Shown here: one piece after another, positions 23,747-31,645 of the stretch
How the letters are laid out: the number at the start of each line of letters is the position of its first letter
How positions within the stretch are numbered: the first letter of the stretch is position 1
DNA from: Hyphomicrobiales bacterium
GTDB taxonomy: Bacteria; Pseudomonadota; Alphaproteobacteria; Rhizobiales; Rhizobiaceae
NCBI GenBank assembly: GCA_900470965.1
Contig: UCCS01000086.1
Coordinates: 1-45,478 of the forward strand
Length of the DNA stretch: 45,478 nt
Direction: 5' to 3'
Made by a program: the position numbers and the translations under genes
The notes under the pieces: generated by a model
Told to the model about the DNA's origin: nothing
Database searches by the model: none
The model's input: the letters and a program-made list of their open reading frames with translations, nothing else

Positions 23747-24712
23747 ATGGCGATACATGTCTTGGCAGTCCATCGTGATACTGTCGGAACGGAACAGGCC
23801 GCAGGCGGTTCGCTTGCAGGAGCCTATTCCGTAGGTGTCCTCTGCTGGCTCTTGTCAGCCGGCGTCTACATCGCAGCCAAATGGGTCTCCGCCGAAATGC
23901 CGCCCTGGGCGCTCTGCTTCTGGCGCGTGCTCATCGCCTTCGCGATCCTGCTGCCGATCGTGCGCCACCATTTCGGCGACATGCTTGCGCTGATACGGGC
24001 GCGCGGCCTGGAACTGCTTTTCATCGGCGGTATGGGCCTTGCCATCTGTCAGGGCCTGATCTTCGTCGGCCTCAAACATGCCGACGCCACCACCGCCGGC
24101 ATCATTATCGCGCTGATCCCGATCATCACCATGATTCTCGCCCGCCTGATGCTGTCAGAGCCAATGGGAAGCTGGCAGGTCGCCGGCTCGATCCTCGCCT
24201 TCCTCGGCATCGTCGTCATCATCGTCAAGGGCAGCCCGGACGCGCTGCTGCGCCTCGACCTCAATCCCGGCGAACTCTGGATCGTCGCCGGCGCCTTCTG
24301 CTTCAGCCTCTATACGGTGCTGCTGCGCAAGGCGAAATTCGATCTGAACCGGCTCGCGCTGCTCGTCCTGCTGCTGGGCTTCGCCGCGCTGACGGCGCTG
24401 CCCTTCTATCTCTTCGAACTTGCCTCCGACGAACGCTCGACGCTGAACGCCAGCGGCCTCATCGCGCTCGCCTATGTCGCAATCCCCGGCGGCGCGCTCA
24501 TGTATTATCTCTTCAACCGCAGTATCGAAGCGCTCGGCGCCGCCCGCGCCGGCGTCCTCCTCTACATCCAGACGATCTTCATCGCCGTACTCGCCTACCT
24601 GATCCTCGGCGAAAAGCTGCAAACCTATCACCTCGAAGGTGCGGCCCTCATCATCGCCGGCCTGCTGCTCATCATTCTGTTGAAGCCGAAGGAAAAAACC
24701 GCGAGAGCCTGA
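23747..24712 (+). CDS. EamA/DMT-family transporter
   Basis: A 321-residue inner-membrane protein with ten helices made of two EamA repeats: the first from about residue 30 (AGVYIAAKWVSAEMPPWALC), ending AGSILAFLGIVVIIVKG, and the second from about 170 (GELWIVAGAFCFSLYTVLLR) ending HLEGAALIIAGLLLIILLKP. This is the RhaT/YdcZ-like drug/metabolite superfamily; typical substrates are amino acids or nucleobases, usually exported. The N-terminus has a 25-residue hydrophilic lead; internal starts are possible. It is convergent with the TetR gene, with 25 bases between stops. The regulator is unknown. Confidence 0.9.
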   Translation: MAIHVLAVHRDTVGTEQAAGGSLAGAYSVGVLCWLLSAGVYIAAKWVSAEMPPWALCFWRVLIAFAILLPIVRHHFGDMLALIRARGLELLFIGGMGLAICQGLIFVGLKHADATTAGIIIALIPIITMILARLMLSEPMGSWQVAGSILAFLGIVVIIVKGSPDALLRLDLNPGELWIVAGAFCFSLYTVLLRKAKFDLNRLALLVLLLGFAALTALPFYLFELASDERSTLNASGLIALAYVAIPGGALMYYLFNRSIEALGAARAGVLLYIQTIFIAVLAYLILGEKLQTYHLEGAALIIAGLLLIILLKPKEKTARA

Positions 24713-24737
24713 AGCCGCGCGGCGAGGATCAAGGCAC

Positions 24738-25358
24738 TCACCCCTTCGCCCCCGCCCCATAGCGCAACCCATCCACCAAGAGCGCAATCATCCGCCGCGT
24801 CGCCGCCGGATCATCCCCCTGCCCGAGATTGGAAAGCTGCGCGCCGGCGCGGATGAGTTCGCTTGCCTCCACATCGCCGCGTGCCGCCCCCACCGCAACA
24901 GCCCTATCCAGCAGGCCCTGCAGAGCCGGGATCATGTGTTGGTCGAAATAAACAGGCAGCGCCTCATAGGCCGGGTTTCCGGAATGTAAGGCTGCGGCAA
25001 GGCCGCGCTTGGCCATGATGAAATCCGCAAAGCGCTGCATCCAGCGCGACAGCGCCTCTCCCGGTTCATATTCGGCGGCAAGGGCGGCGGCAGATCCGGC
25101 GCAGGCATCCACCTCGTTGCGCACCACCGCTTTGATGAGATCCGAGCGCTGGGGAAAATGGCGATAGACCGTGCCGACGCCGACGCCCGCTTTTTCCGCG
25201 ATCTCGCGCACCGGCGCATCCACGCCCGAGGTGGCAAACACATCCAATGCCGCTTTCAGCAGCAGATCGAGGTTGCGCCGCGCATCCGCCCTCACCGGCC
25301 TTTCATGGCCGCTATCAGCCTCACGCGCCTCACCCGGGCTGTCCATCCCGTCAGTCAC
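24738..25358 (-). CDS. TetR-family transcriptional regulator of the aldo/keto reductase
   Basis: About 206 residues from a GTG at 25358, which has AGAGG 8 bases upstream. An ATG at 25385 (9 codons earlier) is in frame but lies in the centre of an operator and has no ribosome site; ATG 25346 is also possible. The HTH is at about residues 28-70 of the protein from this start (LLLKAALDVFATSGVDAPVR, then EKAGVGVGTVYRHFPQRSDL). The C-terminal half is the ligand domain. The two 15-bp palindromes in the divergent region, one on its own 5' end, mark it as an autorepressor that also controls the aldo/keto reductase gene. Confidence 0.88.
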   Translation of the reverse strand: MTDGMDSPGEAREADSGHERPVRADARRNLDLLLKAALDVFATSGVDAPVREIAEKAGVGVGTVYRHFPQRSDLIKAVVRNEVDACAGSAAALAAEYEPGEALSRWMQRFADFIMAKRGLAAALHSGNPAYEALPVYFDQHMIPALQGLLDRAVAVGAARGDVEASELIRAGAQLSNLGQGDDPAATRRMIALLVDGLRYGAGAKG

Positions 25359-25369
25359 ATCAACACCTC

Positions 25370-25413
25370 TTGCAAAGCGGAACATTGTTCCGTATAAACG
25401 GAACAGCGTTCCG
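25370..25413 (+). promoter_or_regulatory. Promoter with two TetR operators, divergent tetR/aldo-keto reductase
   Basis: A near-consensus plus-strand promoter TTGCAA (25370-25375), 17 bases, TATAAA (25393-25398). Operator 1, CGGAACATTGTTCCG (25378-25392), fills the spacer; operator 2, CGGAACAGCGTTCCG (25399-25413), starts right after the -10. Centres are 21 bases apart, two helical turns. A TetR dimer on either would exclude RNA polymerase. Operator 1 also covers the upstream in-frame ATG of the tetR gene. Confidence 0.8.
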
Positions 25414-25498
25414 GATGCGCTGTTATAACCTGTTCAACAGGACTTTGCCAGATTCCAATCATGCCCGCGAGGGCATGGCCAGATTAAAGGAAACGAAG

Positions 25499-26530
25499 AT
25501 GCAATACCGTCCCCTAGGCCGCACCGGCATCAAGGTCAGCCCCTATTGCCTTGGCGCCATGATGTTCGGCGCCATCGGCAATGCCGATCATGACGACTCC
25601 ATCCGCATCATCCACAAGGCACTCGATACCGGCATCAACTTCATCGACACCGCAGATATGTACAGCCGCGGTGAATCCGAGGAAATCGTCGGCAAGGCGC
25701 TGAAGGGTCGCCGCGACACGATCGTGCTCGCCACAAAATGCTTCATCCCGATGGGAGAGGATCCGAACCAACAGGGAAGCTCGCGCCGCTGGATCTACCG
25801 CGCCGTGGAAGATTCGCTCCGCCGCCTGCAGACCGATTACATCGATCTATTCCAGATGCACCGCCCGGCGCCCGATACCGATATCGAGGAAACACTCTCG
25901 GCCCTCACGGACCTGATGCGCGCAGGCAAGATCCGCGCTATCGGCTCCTCCACCTTCCCCGCCTCCGATATCATCGAGGCGCAATGGGTCGCAGAAAAGC
26001 GCGGCCTCGCCCGCTTCCGCACCGAGCAACCGCCCTACTCCATCCTCCATCGCGGCATCGAGCGCGAAGTCCTGCCGACCCTGGAACGCTACGGCATGGG
26101 TGCCCTTGTCTGGAGCCCGCTCGCCATGGGCATGTTGACCGGTCGCTACCGCCGGGGTGCGGCCCAGCCTGACAGCACCCGCGTTGCCTATTTCCCCAAG
26201 CAGATGTCGAACGAAAACAGCCTCGATGCCGTCGAGCAGCTCATTCCCTTGGCAGAGTCGGCAGGCATCAAGCTCACCCATATGGCGCTCGCCTTCGTCA
26301 CCACCCATCCGGGCGTCACCTCGGCGATCCTCGGCCCCCGCACCATGGAACAGCTGGATGATCTCCTGGCCGGCGCCGAAGTGCGCCTGACCGACGAAAT
26401 CCTCGACGCGATCGACGCCATTGTCCCTCCGGGCACCGAGACCGGTCCGCTCGAAGCCAACTACCAGACCCCGGCCATCAAGACCGCCGGCCTGCGCCGC
26501 CGCCCGCTTTCCGAGCGCTCCGCCGCCTGA
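25499..26530 (+). CDS. Aldo/keto reductase
   Basis: A 343-residue NADPH-dependent oxidoreductase with a TIM barrel. ATG 25499 has AAAGGAAACGAAG upstream, and MQYRPLGRTGIKVSPYCLG is the standard family start. The catalytic tetrad is recognisable: Asp and Tyr in NFIDTADMYSRGESE, Lys in LATKCF, and His in FQMHRP. The substrate is unknown; the subgroup (YhdN/YajO-like) reduces aldehydes and quinones. Control by the divergent TetR through the tandem operators makes an inducible detoxification role plausible. A short hairpin in the leader (CATGCCC, GCGA, GGGCATG at 25460-25477) lies between promoter and start. It ends in a shared terminator with chaC. Confidence 0.92.
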   Translation: MQYRPLGRTGIKVSPYCLGAMMFGAIGNADHDDSIRIIHKALDTGINFIDTADMYSRGESEEIVGKALKGRRDTIVLATKCFIPMGEDPNQQGSSRRWIYRAVEDSLRRLQTDYIDLFQMHRPAPDTDIEETLSALTDLMRAGKIRAIGSSTFPASDIIEAQWVAEKRGLARFRTEQPPYSILHRGIEREVLPTLERYGMGALVWSPLAMGMLTGRYRRGAAQPDSTRVAYFPKQMSNENSLDAVEQLIPLAESAGIKLTHMALAFVTTHPGVTSAILGPRTMEQLDDLLAGAEVRLTDEILDAIDAIVPPGTETGPLEANYQTPAIKTAGLRRRPLSERSAA

Positions 26531-26540
26531 CAAGCCTGCG

Positions 26541-26567
26541 AAGGCTCCGCTATTCCAGCGGGGCCTT
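26541..26567. terminator. Bidirectional hairpin between convergent aldo/keto reductase and chaC
   Basis: AAGGCTCCGCT (26541-26551), loop ATTCC, AGCGGGGCCTT (26557-26567): an 11-bp stem with one G-T pair. Bases 26550-26567 are also the last codons of chaC. T-runs are short on both sides. Confidence 0.55.
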
Positions 26568-27392
26568 CAGCACATCGGCAATGTGGTCGAGAACGAGGCC
26601 GGGATTAGGTCGCGGCTGATCAAACTCCGCGGCGGGCAATTGCTGCAGCCTGCGTTGCGCTTCTTCCACCTCGACGGCGAGTTCTTCCAGAAGCTCGTCC
26701 CACATATCGAGCGCCCGCAGCCCGTCACGCGTGCGGAACAGATAGTCGGCCGAGCTGCCGATGCTGCCTGCGGCCGTGGCAAGCCGTTGAACGGTCGCTT
26801 CCCTGGATAGACCGCCGGCATAGGTGTTTGCCTGCGGGTTCATGGTGAAAGCGATGCCGCTTCCAAAACGGGTGCCCTCCTCATCAAGCAGATCGACCCA
26901 GCGCGGAATATAGGCCTCGGCCACCATCTCCCGTCGCCACAAGATCTCCAGTTCGTGCACGACATCCTCTTCTTCCAGACGCAAAGCCACGCCATCGCAG
27001 GCGCCGCCCGCGTCCAGCCCGAGTACGAGGCCCGGATTGTCGGGCGAGCCACGCCCGGAGACGGTGGCAAGGCAGAAGGACCGGCGCCAGCCCTCGATAC
27101 GGGCTTTCCGGCTTTCGACGCTCAGAATGATCGGATTCCAGATCAGCGAGCCATAAGCAAAAACCCATAGCGGCCGGCCCACGGCGTCACGGTACAGTCT
27201 CTCCGAAAGGACCTGAAGTTCCCCGTCGCTTAGCGGAACACGATTGGGATCCGGTCCGGGGTCAGCTTCCAGCCTCAGGCTGAGTGAAACGAGATCGGCC
27301 GTCAGCGCCATCGTACGCAAGTCTGCGGGATGGTTCTTTTCTTCCGAGGCGGCCTCATGGATCGGTGAGGCTTTCGACAAGAACGCCTGCAT
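26550..27392 (-). CDS. chaC: ChaC-type gamma-glutamylcyclotransferase
   Basis: A 280-residue protein of the ChaC family, which cleaves glutathione to 5-oxoproline and Cys-Gly in the cytosol. Key features are LWVFAYGSLIWNP (the gamma-glutamyl-binding YGSL motif), KARIEGWRRSFCLAT, GRGSPDNPGLVLGLD and AYIPRWVDLL. The length is typical plus about 45 N-terminal residues. ATG 27392 lies one base after the stop of the preceding gene (TAGGATG), so it was taken as the start; ATG 27311 is a shorter alternative. It is the last gene of an operon headed by an FMN reductase of sulfur metabolism, suggesting a role in releasing cysteine from glutathione. Confidence 0.9.
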   Translation of the reverse strand: MQAFLSKASPIHEAASEEKNHPADLRTMALTADLVSLSLRLEADPGPDPNRVPLSDGELQVLSERLYRDAVGRPLWVFAYGSLIWNPIILSVESRKARIEGWRRSFCLATVSGRGSPDNPGLVLGLDAGGACDGVALRLEEEDVVHELEILWRREMVAEAYIPRWVDLLDEEGTRFGSGIAFTMNPQANTYAGGLSREATVQRLATAAGSIGSSADYLFRTRDGLRALDMWDELLEELAVEVEEAQRRLQQLPAAEFDQPRPNPGLVLDHIADVLKAPLE

Positions 27393-27393
27393 C

Positions 27394-27717
27394 CTAGTGG
27401 ACCGTGAACTGGCTGAAATAGGCCTGTCGATCACGCACTGCCCGGATCAGCAAGGCGGCCTCGCGCATGATCGCATTGAAGGTCGCATCGTCGGCCGATG
27501 CGATGCCGTCCGACATAGTCTGGAGAATTCCGATCAGGCGCCCGATGGATTCCTGTGATACCCCATTCTGGCCTTCCAGCCCTTCGGCAAGAGCGGCGAG
27601 CGTTCTCACAATCTCGTCAATGATCTGACGGCGGCGCGCCTGGCTTGCCGGCGGATCGCCAGCCCCGGCTAACGCCGTTTCTTCTAGGTCCCTGTCCATC
27701 ATGGCTCGCCGCTTCAT
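27394..27717 (-). CDS. Hypothetical protein, 107 residues, in the sulfur operon
   Basis: Not recognised. A helical, acidic soluble protein: ASQARRRQIIDEIVRTLAAL, then EGQNGVSQESIGRLIGILQT and FNAIMREAALLIRAVRDRQA. It has no Cys, no membrane segment and no signal peptide. The frame starts at 27717, with internal ATGs close by (MMDRDLEE), none with a strong ribosome site. Its stop is 1 base before the chaC ATG and its start lies 9 bases after the 46-residue gene, so it belongs to the msuE-to-chaC operon. It may be a partner of ChaC or of the small proteins, which is inference from position only. Confidence 0.7.
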   Translation of the reverse strand: MKRRAMMDRDLEETALAGAGDPPASQARRRQIIDEIVRTLAALAEGLEGQNGVSQESIGRLIGILQTMSDGIASADDATFNAIMREAALLIRAVRDRQAYFSQFTVH

Positions 27718-27726
27718 CGTCGTCGA

Positions 27727-27867
27727 TCAAATCAGTCCGAGGACGAGCGCCAGAATGAAGGCAAACGATCCGGCGGCCGCAACCTGATGGAGGCGCAGAC
27801 AGACGGGAGAGAGCCAGTCGGCGCGATGTCGCGGCAAGAAGCGCTGATGATTGTCGACAATTGCCAT
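27727..27867 (-). CDS. Small single-helix membrane protein, 46 residues
   Basis: Below usual gene-length cut-offs but well supported: ATG 27867 has ACGGAGGCGACA directly upstream and the gene lies 11 bases after the 55-residue gene and 9 before the 107-residue gene. The protein has a basic N-terminal half (NHQRFLPRHRADW) and a hydrophobic C-terminal helix AAAGSFAFILALVLGLI, so it should sit in the inner membrane with the N-terminus inside. No family is recognised. It is part of the msuE-chaC operon. Confidence 0.7.
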   Translation of the reverse strand: MAIVDNHQRFLPRHRADWLSPVCLRLHQVAAAGSFAFILALVLGLI

Positions 27868-27878
27868 TGTCGCCTCCG

Positions 27879-28046
27879 TTAATACCAGATTGGAGCTGCC
27901 GCTCGCCAAAAGGAAAGCTCGTATTCCAGTGCCGTCTGGCGGTCTTCACCCTCGAGACCGGGCGATCCGACCTTTTGTCCGTGCACTCGCCGGTGAGAAA
28001 GCCGGGTAATTCTCGCAGCGAGCTGGGCAAGCATGCCTCGTGTCAT
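27879..28046 (-). CDS. Small basic protein, 55 residues
   Basis: Found by reading the strand between two operon genes. ATG 28046 is preceded by GAGGAGG (8-base spacing) and the frame ends TAA at 27879-27881, just before the ribosome site of the next gene. The protein starts MTRGMLAQLAARITRLSHRR and ends EYELSFWRAAAPIWY. The middle is charged, with no Cys or membrane helix. It is not recognised as a family. Tight spacing on both sides (26 bases after the previous stop and 11 before the next start) supports coding. Confidence 0.65.
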   Translation of the reverse strand: MTRGMLAQLAARITRLSHRRVHGQKVGSPGLEGEDRQTALEYELSFWRAAAPIWY

Positions 28047-28072
28047 AGCGAACCTCCTCGATCGGTCGGTTG

Positions 28073-28261
28073 TTACGGAGACAATTCGGTTCGCCTGGCG
28101 CTCGAAAGCAGGTCGCGAGGCGACGCCATCTTTCCGAACAGTTTCAGCAGGCGATTCTCTTCAGACTTCGCCAGCCGGTAGCGCCGCGAGAAGTCGAAGA
28201 CGCTCCATAATTCCTCGCTCGTTGGCTCAGACTCGGTCTTTTCCTGCAATCTCTGGTGCAT
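28073..28261 (-). CDS. Small hypothetical protein, 62 residues
   Basis: ATG 28261 has ATAGGAGGCGGCC upstream and is 9 bases after the FMN reductase stop. The protein is charged and helical: LQEKTESEPTSEELWSVFDF, then SRRYRLAKSEENRLLKLFGK and MASPRDLLSSARRTE. The segment RLAKSEENRLLKLFG looks like a helix-loop-helix, as in small DNA-associated or regulatory proteins, but no family was recognised. It is the second gene of the msuE-chaC operon. Confidence 0.7.
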   Translation of the reverse strand: MHQRLQEKTESEPTSEELWSVFDFSRRYRLAKSEENRLLKLFGKMASPRDLLSSARRTELSP

Positions 28262-28270
28262 GGCCGCCTC

Positions 28271-28831
28271 CTATTCTGCGGCATACAGCGCCGGGCGAGA
28301 GCCTGGGAAGAAAGCGTCGATCTCGCTTATGACCTCGTCTATGCGCTTGGAAAGCTGTTCGGAGGAAACGGCGTAGTCGGCAAAATCCCGATCGGACGCA
28401 TAGATCGCAGTCGGAAGGGTATGAGACATGAAGAAGCCGAACAACGGGCGCAGTTGATGTTCGACCATCAGTGCGTGCCGGTCGCCGCCGCCCGTTGCGG
28501 TGATGATGATCGGCTTTGCCCGCAGCTCGTGCGGATCAATCAGATCGATCAGATGTTTGAAGAGACCTGGATAGGAACCCTTGTAGGTGGGGGAGCCGAC
28601 GATCAGCAAATCCGCGCTGACGATCTCGGAGATCACGGCCTCGGCCTGTCCGTCAAGATCTCTGCGCCAGCTGGCGTCTCCAAGGGAAGGTCCGACATCA
28701 AGCATGTCGTAAACCTTGCTAGTGAAACCATGTTTGTCGCTAGCGATGCCGGCGATATGGCTCACGAGCGCCAGCGTCTTGGACGGACGGTTGAAGCTGC
28801 CTGCGATTCCAACGAGTTTGAGAGCGGCCAT
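28271..28831 (-). CDS. msuE: NAD(P)H-dependent FMN reductase, MsuE/SsuE type
   Basis: A 186-residue flavodoxin-fold reductase. Motifs are LVGIAGSFNRPSKTLALVSH (phosphate-binding loop), LLIVGSPTYKGSYPGLFKHL and IIITATGGGDRHALMVEHQL, the order and length of MsuE/SsuE proteins. These provide FMNH2 to monooxygenases that split C-S bonds in sulfonates. ATG 28831 has GAAAGGAAAGCCG upstream; an in-frame start eight codons earlier lacks a site. The gene follows, on the same strand, an AT-rich 175-base gap after the flavin monooxygenase gene at 29007-30377, and starts a separate operon. The gap holds TATAGA-type elements but no convincing -35. Confidence 0.88.
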   Translation of the reverse strand: MAALKLVGIAGSFNRPSKTLALVSHIAGIASDKHGFTSKVYDMLDVGPSLGDASWRRDLDGQAEAVISEIVSADLLIVGSPTYKGSYPGLFKHLIDLIDPHELRAKPIIITATGGGDRHALMVEHQLRPLFGFFMSHTLPTAIYASDRDFADYAVSSEQLSKRIDEVISEIDAFFPGSRPALYAAE

Positions 28832-29006
28832 CGGCTTTCCTTTCGTTAAAATCACTATTGTCTATAAAAATACTAGATTAAAGAAACGGCAGTTTATGAT
28901 CGGCGCAATGCGCGAAAAAAATGCCTCTTTCTACGGCGGCTTGAACGGGCTTCATCGCATCGTTCCATCTGCGGCCGTGCCGCGTTGAGCGATCGATGCT
29001 TATGTT

Positions 29007-30377
29007 TCAAGAGCCGATGCGGGCTGCGACGGGAACCGCAAGCGCGCTCGCGTCACCAGCCCGAGCAGGATCCTGCGGATAGGGCAGCCCATAGCGGTCA
29101 CGAATCGTCTTGCCTTCATATTCCCGCCGATAGACGCCGCGATCCTGCAGGATTGGAATGACTTTATCGACGAATTCCTCGATATCGTCGGGCGCGCGTG
29201 GTGGCTGGAGTGTGTATCCATCCACGGTAGCGTCCGCCCAGAGATCGATGATGTCGTCAGCCACGTCCTCTGGCGTCCCGAGCAGGAGGCGATGATGGCC
29301 CTCCGACCTGCGCACCGCTTGTCTCGCGGTCAGCTTCTCATGCGTCAGAAGGTCAGACAGACCAAGTCCCATGCCCACGGCCTGCAGGCGATTGGGATCA
29401 GGGATGAACCGTTCCGCATCCAGCACGGCGTCGGGATCGAAACCGTCTGGGTCGATGCCGTTCTCCTTGACGAACCGCGCCAGCAGTCCGTCTTCCGACC
29501 CCGTGCCGCTATAAAGTTCGTGCTTGCGCAGCGCTTCCTCGCGGCTTTCGCCGAGGATGACGACAAGACCGGGCACGATGCGGATACCCGACGGATCGCG
29601 ACCGATTGCGACGGCGCGATCCCTCACCTTCGCGCCGAAAGCCCGGCCCGCGCCGCGCGAAAGAATGTTGCAATAGATGATTTCACCGTGACGCGCGGCA
29701 AGTTCGATACCCCCCTCGGATGCCCCGGCCTGGGCGATGACGGGATGCCCCTGCGGCCCTTTCGGCACGTTGAGCGGCCCTCTGACCGAAAAATAGGCGC
29801 CCTTGTGATCGATCGTATGCGAACTTCCCGCGTCCCAGAAACGGTTTTCAGGCACCTCGCCCTCACGCATCGGGTCCCAGCTCGCCCAGAGCTCCTTGGC
29901 GACATCAAGGAATTCGGAGGCTCTGGCGTAGCGCTCGCTGCGCGCAGGCAACGGTTCGGAACCGAAATTGGCGGCGACATTCGGGTTGAAGGAGGACACG
30001 ACATTCACGATCAGCCGGCCGCCCGAGATGATATCGGTCGACTGCACCCGCCGGGCAAAATTGAACGGCGAATTATAGGTCGAGGACATCGTCACGACGA
30101 AACCGATATCCGGCACCTGTGCCGAAAGGGCGGTGCAGAGGATCAGCGGATCGATCGTATGAAAGGGCCGGCTCGCGGGATCGGTCATCAGCGCCGGATG
30201 ATCGGAAAAGAAGACCGCATCGAAGCGCCCCTTGTGCGCAAGTTCGGTCAGCCGGCGGTAATAATCCGGGTCGTTGATGTCGTGCCGGTTGCCGCTCCTG
30301 TATTTCCAGGCATTGGCAAGATAGCCGGTGGTGTTGATGCCGACGTTAAGATTGAGTTTGCGGGCCGGTGTCGTCAT
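29007..30377 (-). CDS. Flavin-dependent monooxygenase, DszA/NtaA/SnaA-type LLM family
   Basis: A 456-residue bacterial-luciferase-like monooxygenase that uses reduced FMN from a partner reductase. The start at ATG 30377 is 2 bases after the stop of the preceding gene; the longer frame to 30530 reads into it and is wrong. N-terminal NTTGYLANAWKYRSGNRHD, then FDAVFFSDHPALMTDP and FNFARRVQSTDIISGGRLIV are the family hallmarks. Its substrates include sulfones, nitrilotriacetate and similar; in this operon an organosulfur compound is likely. It is the last gene of the importer operon and lies next to the reductase operon. Confidence 0.92.
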   Translation of the reverse strand: MTTPARKLNLNVGINTTGYLANAWKYRSGNRHDINDPDYYRRLTELAHKGRFDAVFFSDHPALMTDPASRPFHTIDPLILCTALSAQVPDIGFVVTMSSTYNSPFNFARRVQSTDIISGGRLIVNVVSSFNPNVAANFGSEPLPARSERYARASEFLDVAKELWASWDPMREGEVPENRFWDAGSSHTIDHKGAYFSVRGPLNVPKGPQGHPVIAQAGASEGGIELAARHGEIIYCNILSRGAGRAFGAKVRDRAVAIGRDPSGIRIVPGLVVILGESREEALRKHELYSGTGSEDGLLARFVKENGIDPDGFDPDAVLDAERFIPDPNRLQAVGMGLGLSDLLTHEKLTARQAVRRSEGHHRLLLGTPEDVADDIIDLWADATVDGYTLQPPRAPDDIEEFVDKVIPILQDRGVYRREYEGKTIRDRYGLPYPQDPARAGDASALAVPVAARIGS

Positions 30378-30379
30378 TG

Positions 30380-31633
30380 TCAGGCAACCTCGCTGCTCGG
30401 GCCGAATGGTGTGATGATCTTGCGGTAACCGACGGCTGCCGGCTTCTTGCCGGAGACGGCGAACTCGCCCACGACGCGATCGTGATAGATGCGCGGATTG
30501 TGCGAGGTGATCGTGCGGGCGTTTCGCCAATGGCGATCGAGCGCTGTGGCACGTTTGGCCGCGGATGCGCCGAGGGCGTCGAAGAGAACCGTCGTCGCCT
30601 CGAGGATGAGCGTCGAGATGACGGTGACCGCCTGGCTCGTTTCGATATCTGCAAGAAGGTGGATATCGGTTTGTTCAGGATCGACGCCGGCGGTATTGGC
30701 TTCAAAGGACCGCTGCAAGGCTTGCGCGACATTCAGTACGATGGCGCCGGCAGCATAGGCCGGCCCCCTGACACGGCCCACCACTTCAAGCACCTGCGGA
30801 TCTTCCGCGCTCGTCGCGCCATTACCGCGCGGGTAGATCCTGGCCCGGCTGCCGACATGGCGGGCGAGCTCCTTGGCGGCAGCCCGGCCGATCCCGGCAA
30901 GGCTTGCCAGGTGGACGAGCTGGAAGAAGGCTGGGGTATAGGGAAAGCGAGCCGAATCCGGTTTGATGTGGGCGCCCTCCAGCCTGACGTTCTCAAACCG
31001 CGCGGTACCACTGCCGCTCATGGTCTGCCCGAAGCCATCCCAATCGTCGAGGATCTCCACGCCGGACACGGACGTGGGCACGAGAGCGGCGACCGGCGAA
31101 CCCGATCCGTCGACGGCGGCCAGGTTGATCCAGTCGGCATAGATCGAGCCGGTGGTATAAAACTTCTCGCCGTTCAGGCGATAGAAATCGCCATCCGGCA
31201 CGATTGTCGTGGAATGGTCCCCGACCTTGAGGCCGGCGAGCTCCGAAAAGCCGCTGCCGATCATCTCGCCGCGCCCGAGGCGAGTCAGCCACTCGTCCTG
31301 CCAGCTATTGTTCGGCGCATTAAGGAGATCCTCCGTGAAGCCCAGATGGCTGCGAAAGATATTGGTGATATTGGGATCGGCCGCCGCGAGTTCGATCAGC
31401 AGCGCAAAAAGCTCCGGCAAGGTAACCTCAAGACCGCCATAGACCGCCGGAATACGCAAAGCGCCGAAGCCCGCCTCCCGCAGCCATCGGACTTCCTCGA
31501 AAGGCAGGCGCCGCTGCTGATCCCTTTCGATTGCCGCCTCCCCTATCCGATCGAAAATGGGACGGAATCGCGCGGCAATTTCCTCATAGCGCGCCGAGGG
31601 GCCACGGCCCCAGCCTTCATCGATCCTGGTCAT
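30380..31633 (-). CDS. Acyl-CoA-dehydrogenase-like monooxygenase, SfnB/DszC type
   Basis: A 417-residue flavoprotein with an acyl-CoA-dehydrogenase fold. The N-terminal helical domain (AARFRPIFDRIGEAAIERDQ), the middle beta domain (MIGSGFSELAGLKVGDHST, GEKFYTTGSIYADWINLAAV) and the C-terminal helical domain (ASARNITSHNPRIYHDRV-like end) are all present. SfnB and DszC relatives oxygenate organosulfur compounds with FMNH2 rather than dehydrogenating acyl-CoA. ATG 31633 has GAGGAAG 9 bases upstream. It lies 12 bases after the ABC ATPase stop and 2 before the luciferase-like gene, so import and oxidation are coupled. Confidence 0.9.
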   Translation of the reverse strand: MTRIDEGWGRGPSARYEEIAARFRPIFDRIGEAAIERDQQRRLPFEEVRWLREAGFGALRIPAVYGGLEVTLPELFALLIELAAADPNITNIFRSHLGFTEDLLNAPNNSWQDEWLTRLGRGEMIGSGFSELAGLKVGDHSTTIVPDGDFYRLNGEKFYTTGSIYADWINLAAVDGSGSPVAALVPTSVSGVEILDDWDGFGQTMSGSGTARFENVRLEGAHIKPDSARFPYTPAFFQLVHLASLAGIGRAAAKELARHVGSRARIYPRGNGATSAEDPQVLEVVGRVRGPAYAAGAIVLNVAQALQRSFEANTAGVDPEQTDIHLLADIETSQAVTVISTLILEATTVLFDALGASAAKRATALDRHWRNARTITSHNPRIYHDRVVGEFAVSGKKPAAVGYRKIITPFGPSSEVA

Positions 31634-31645
31634 CAACACGCTTCC

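Noticed and set aside
25385..25385. ATG 25385 as the start of the tetR gene
   Set aside because: It lies in the centre of operator 1 with no ribosome site, while GTG 25358 has AGAGG at good spacing. Not excluded with certainty.
30378..30530. 51-codon extension of the flavin monooxygenase
   Set aside because: It is the antisense-frame read-through of the end of the upstream gene; ATG 30377 two bases after that stop is the coupled start.
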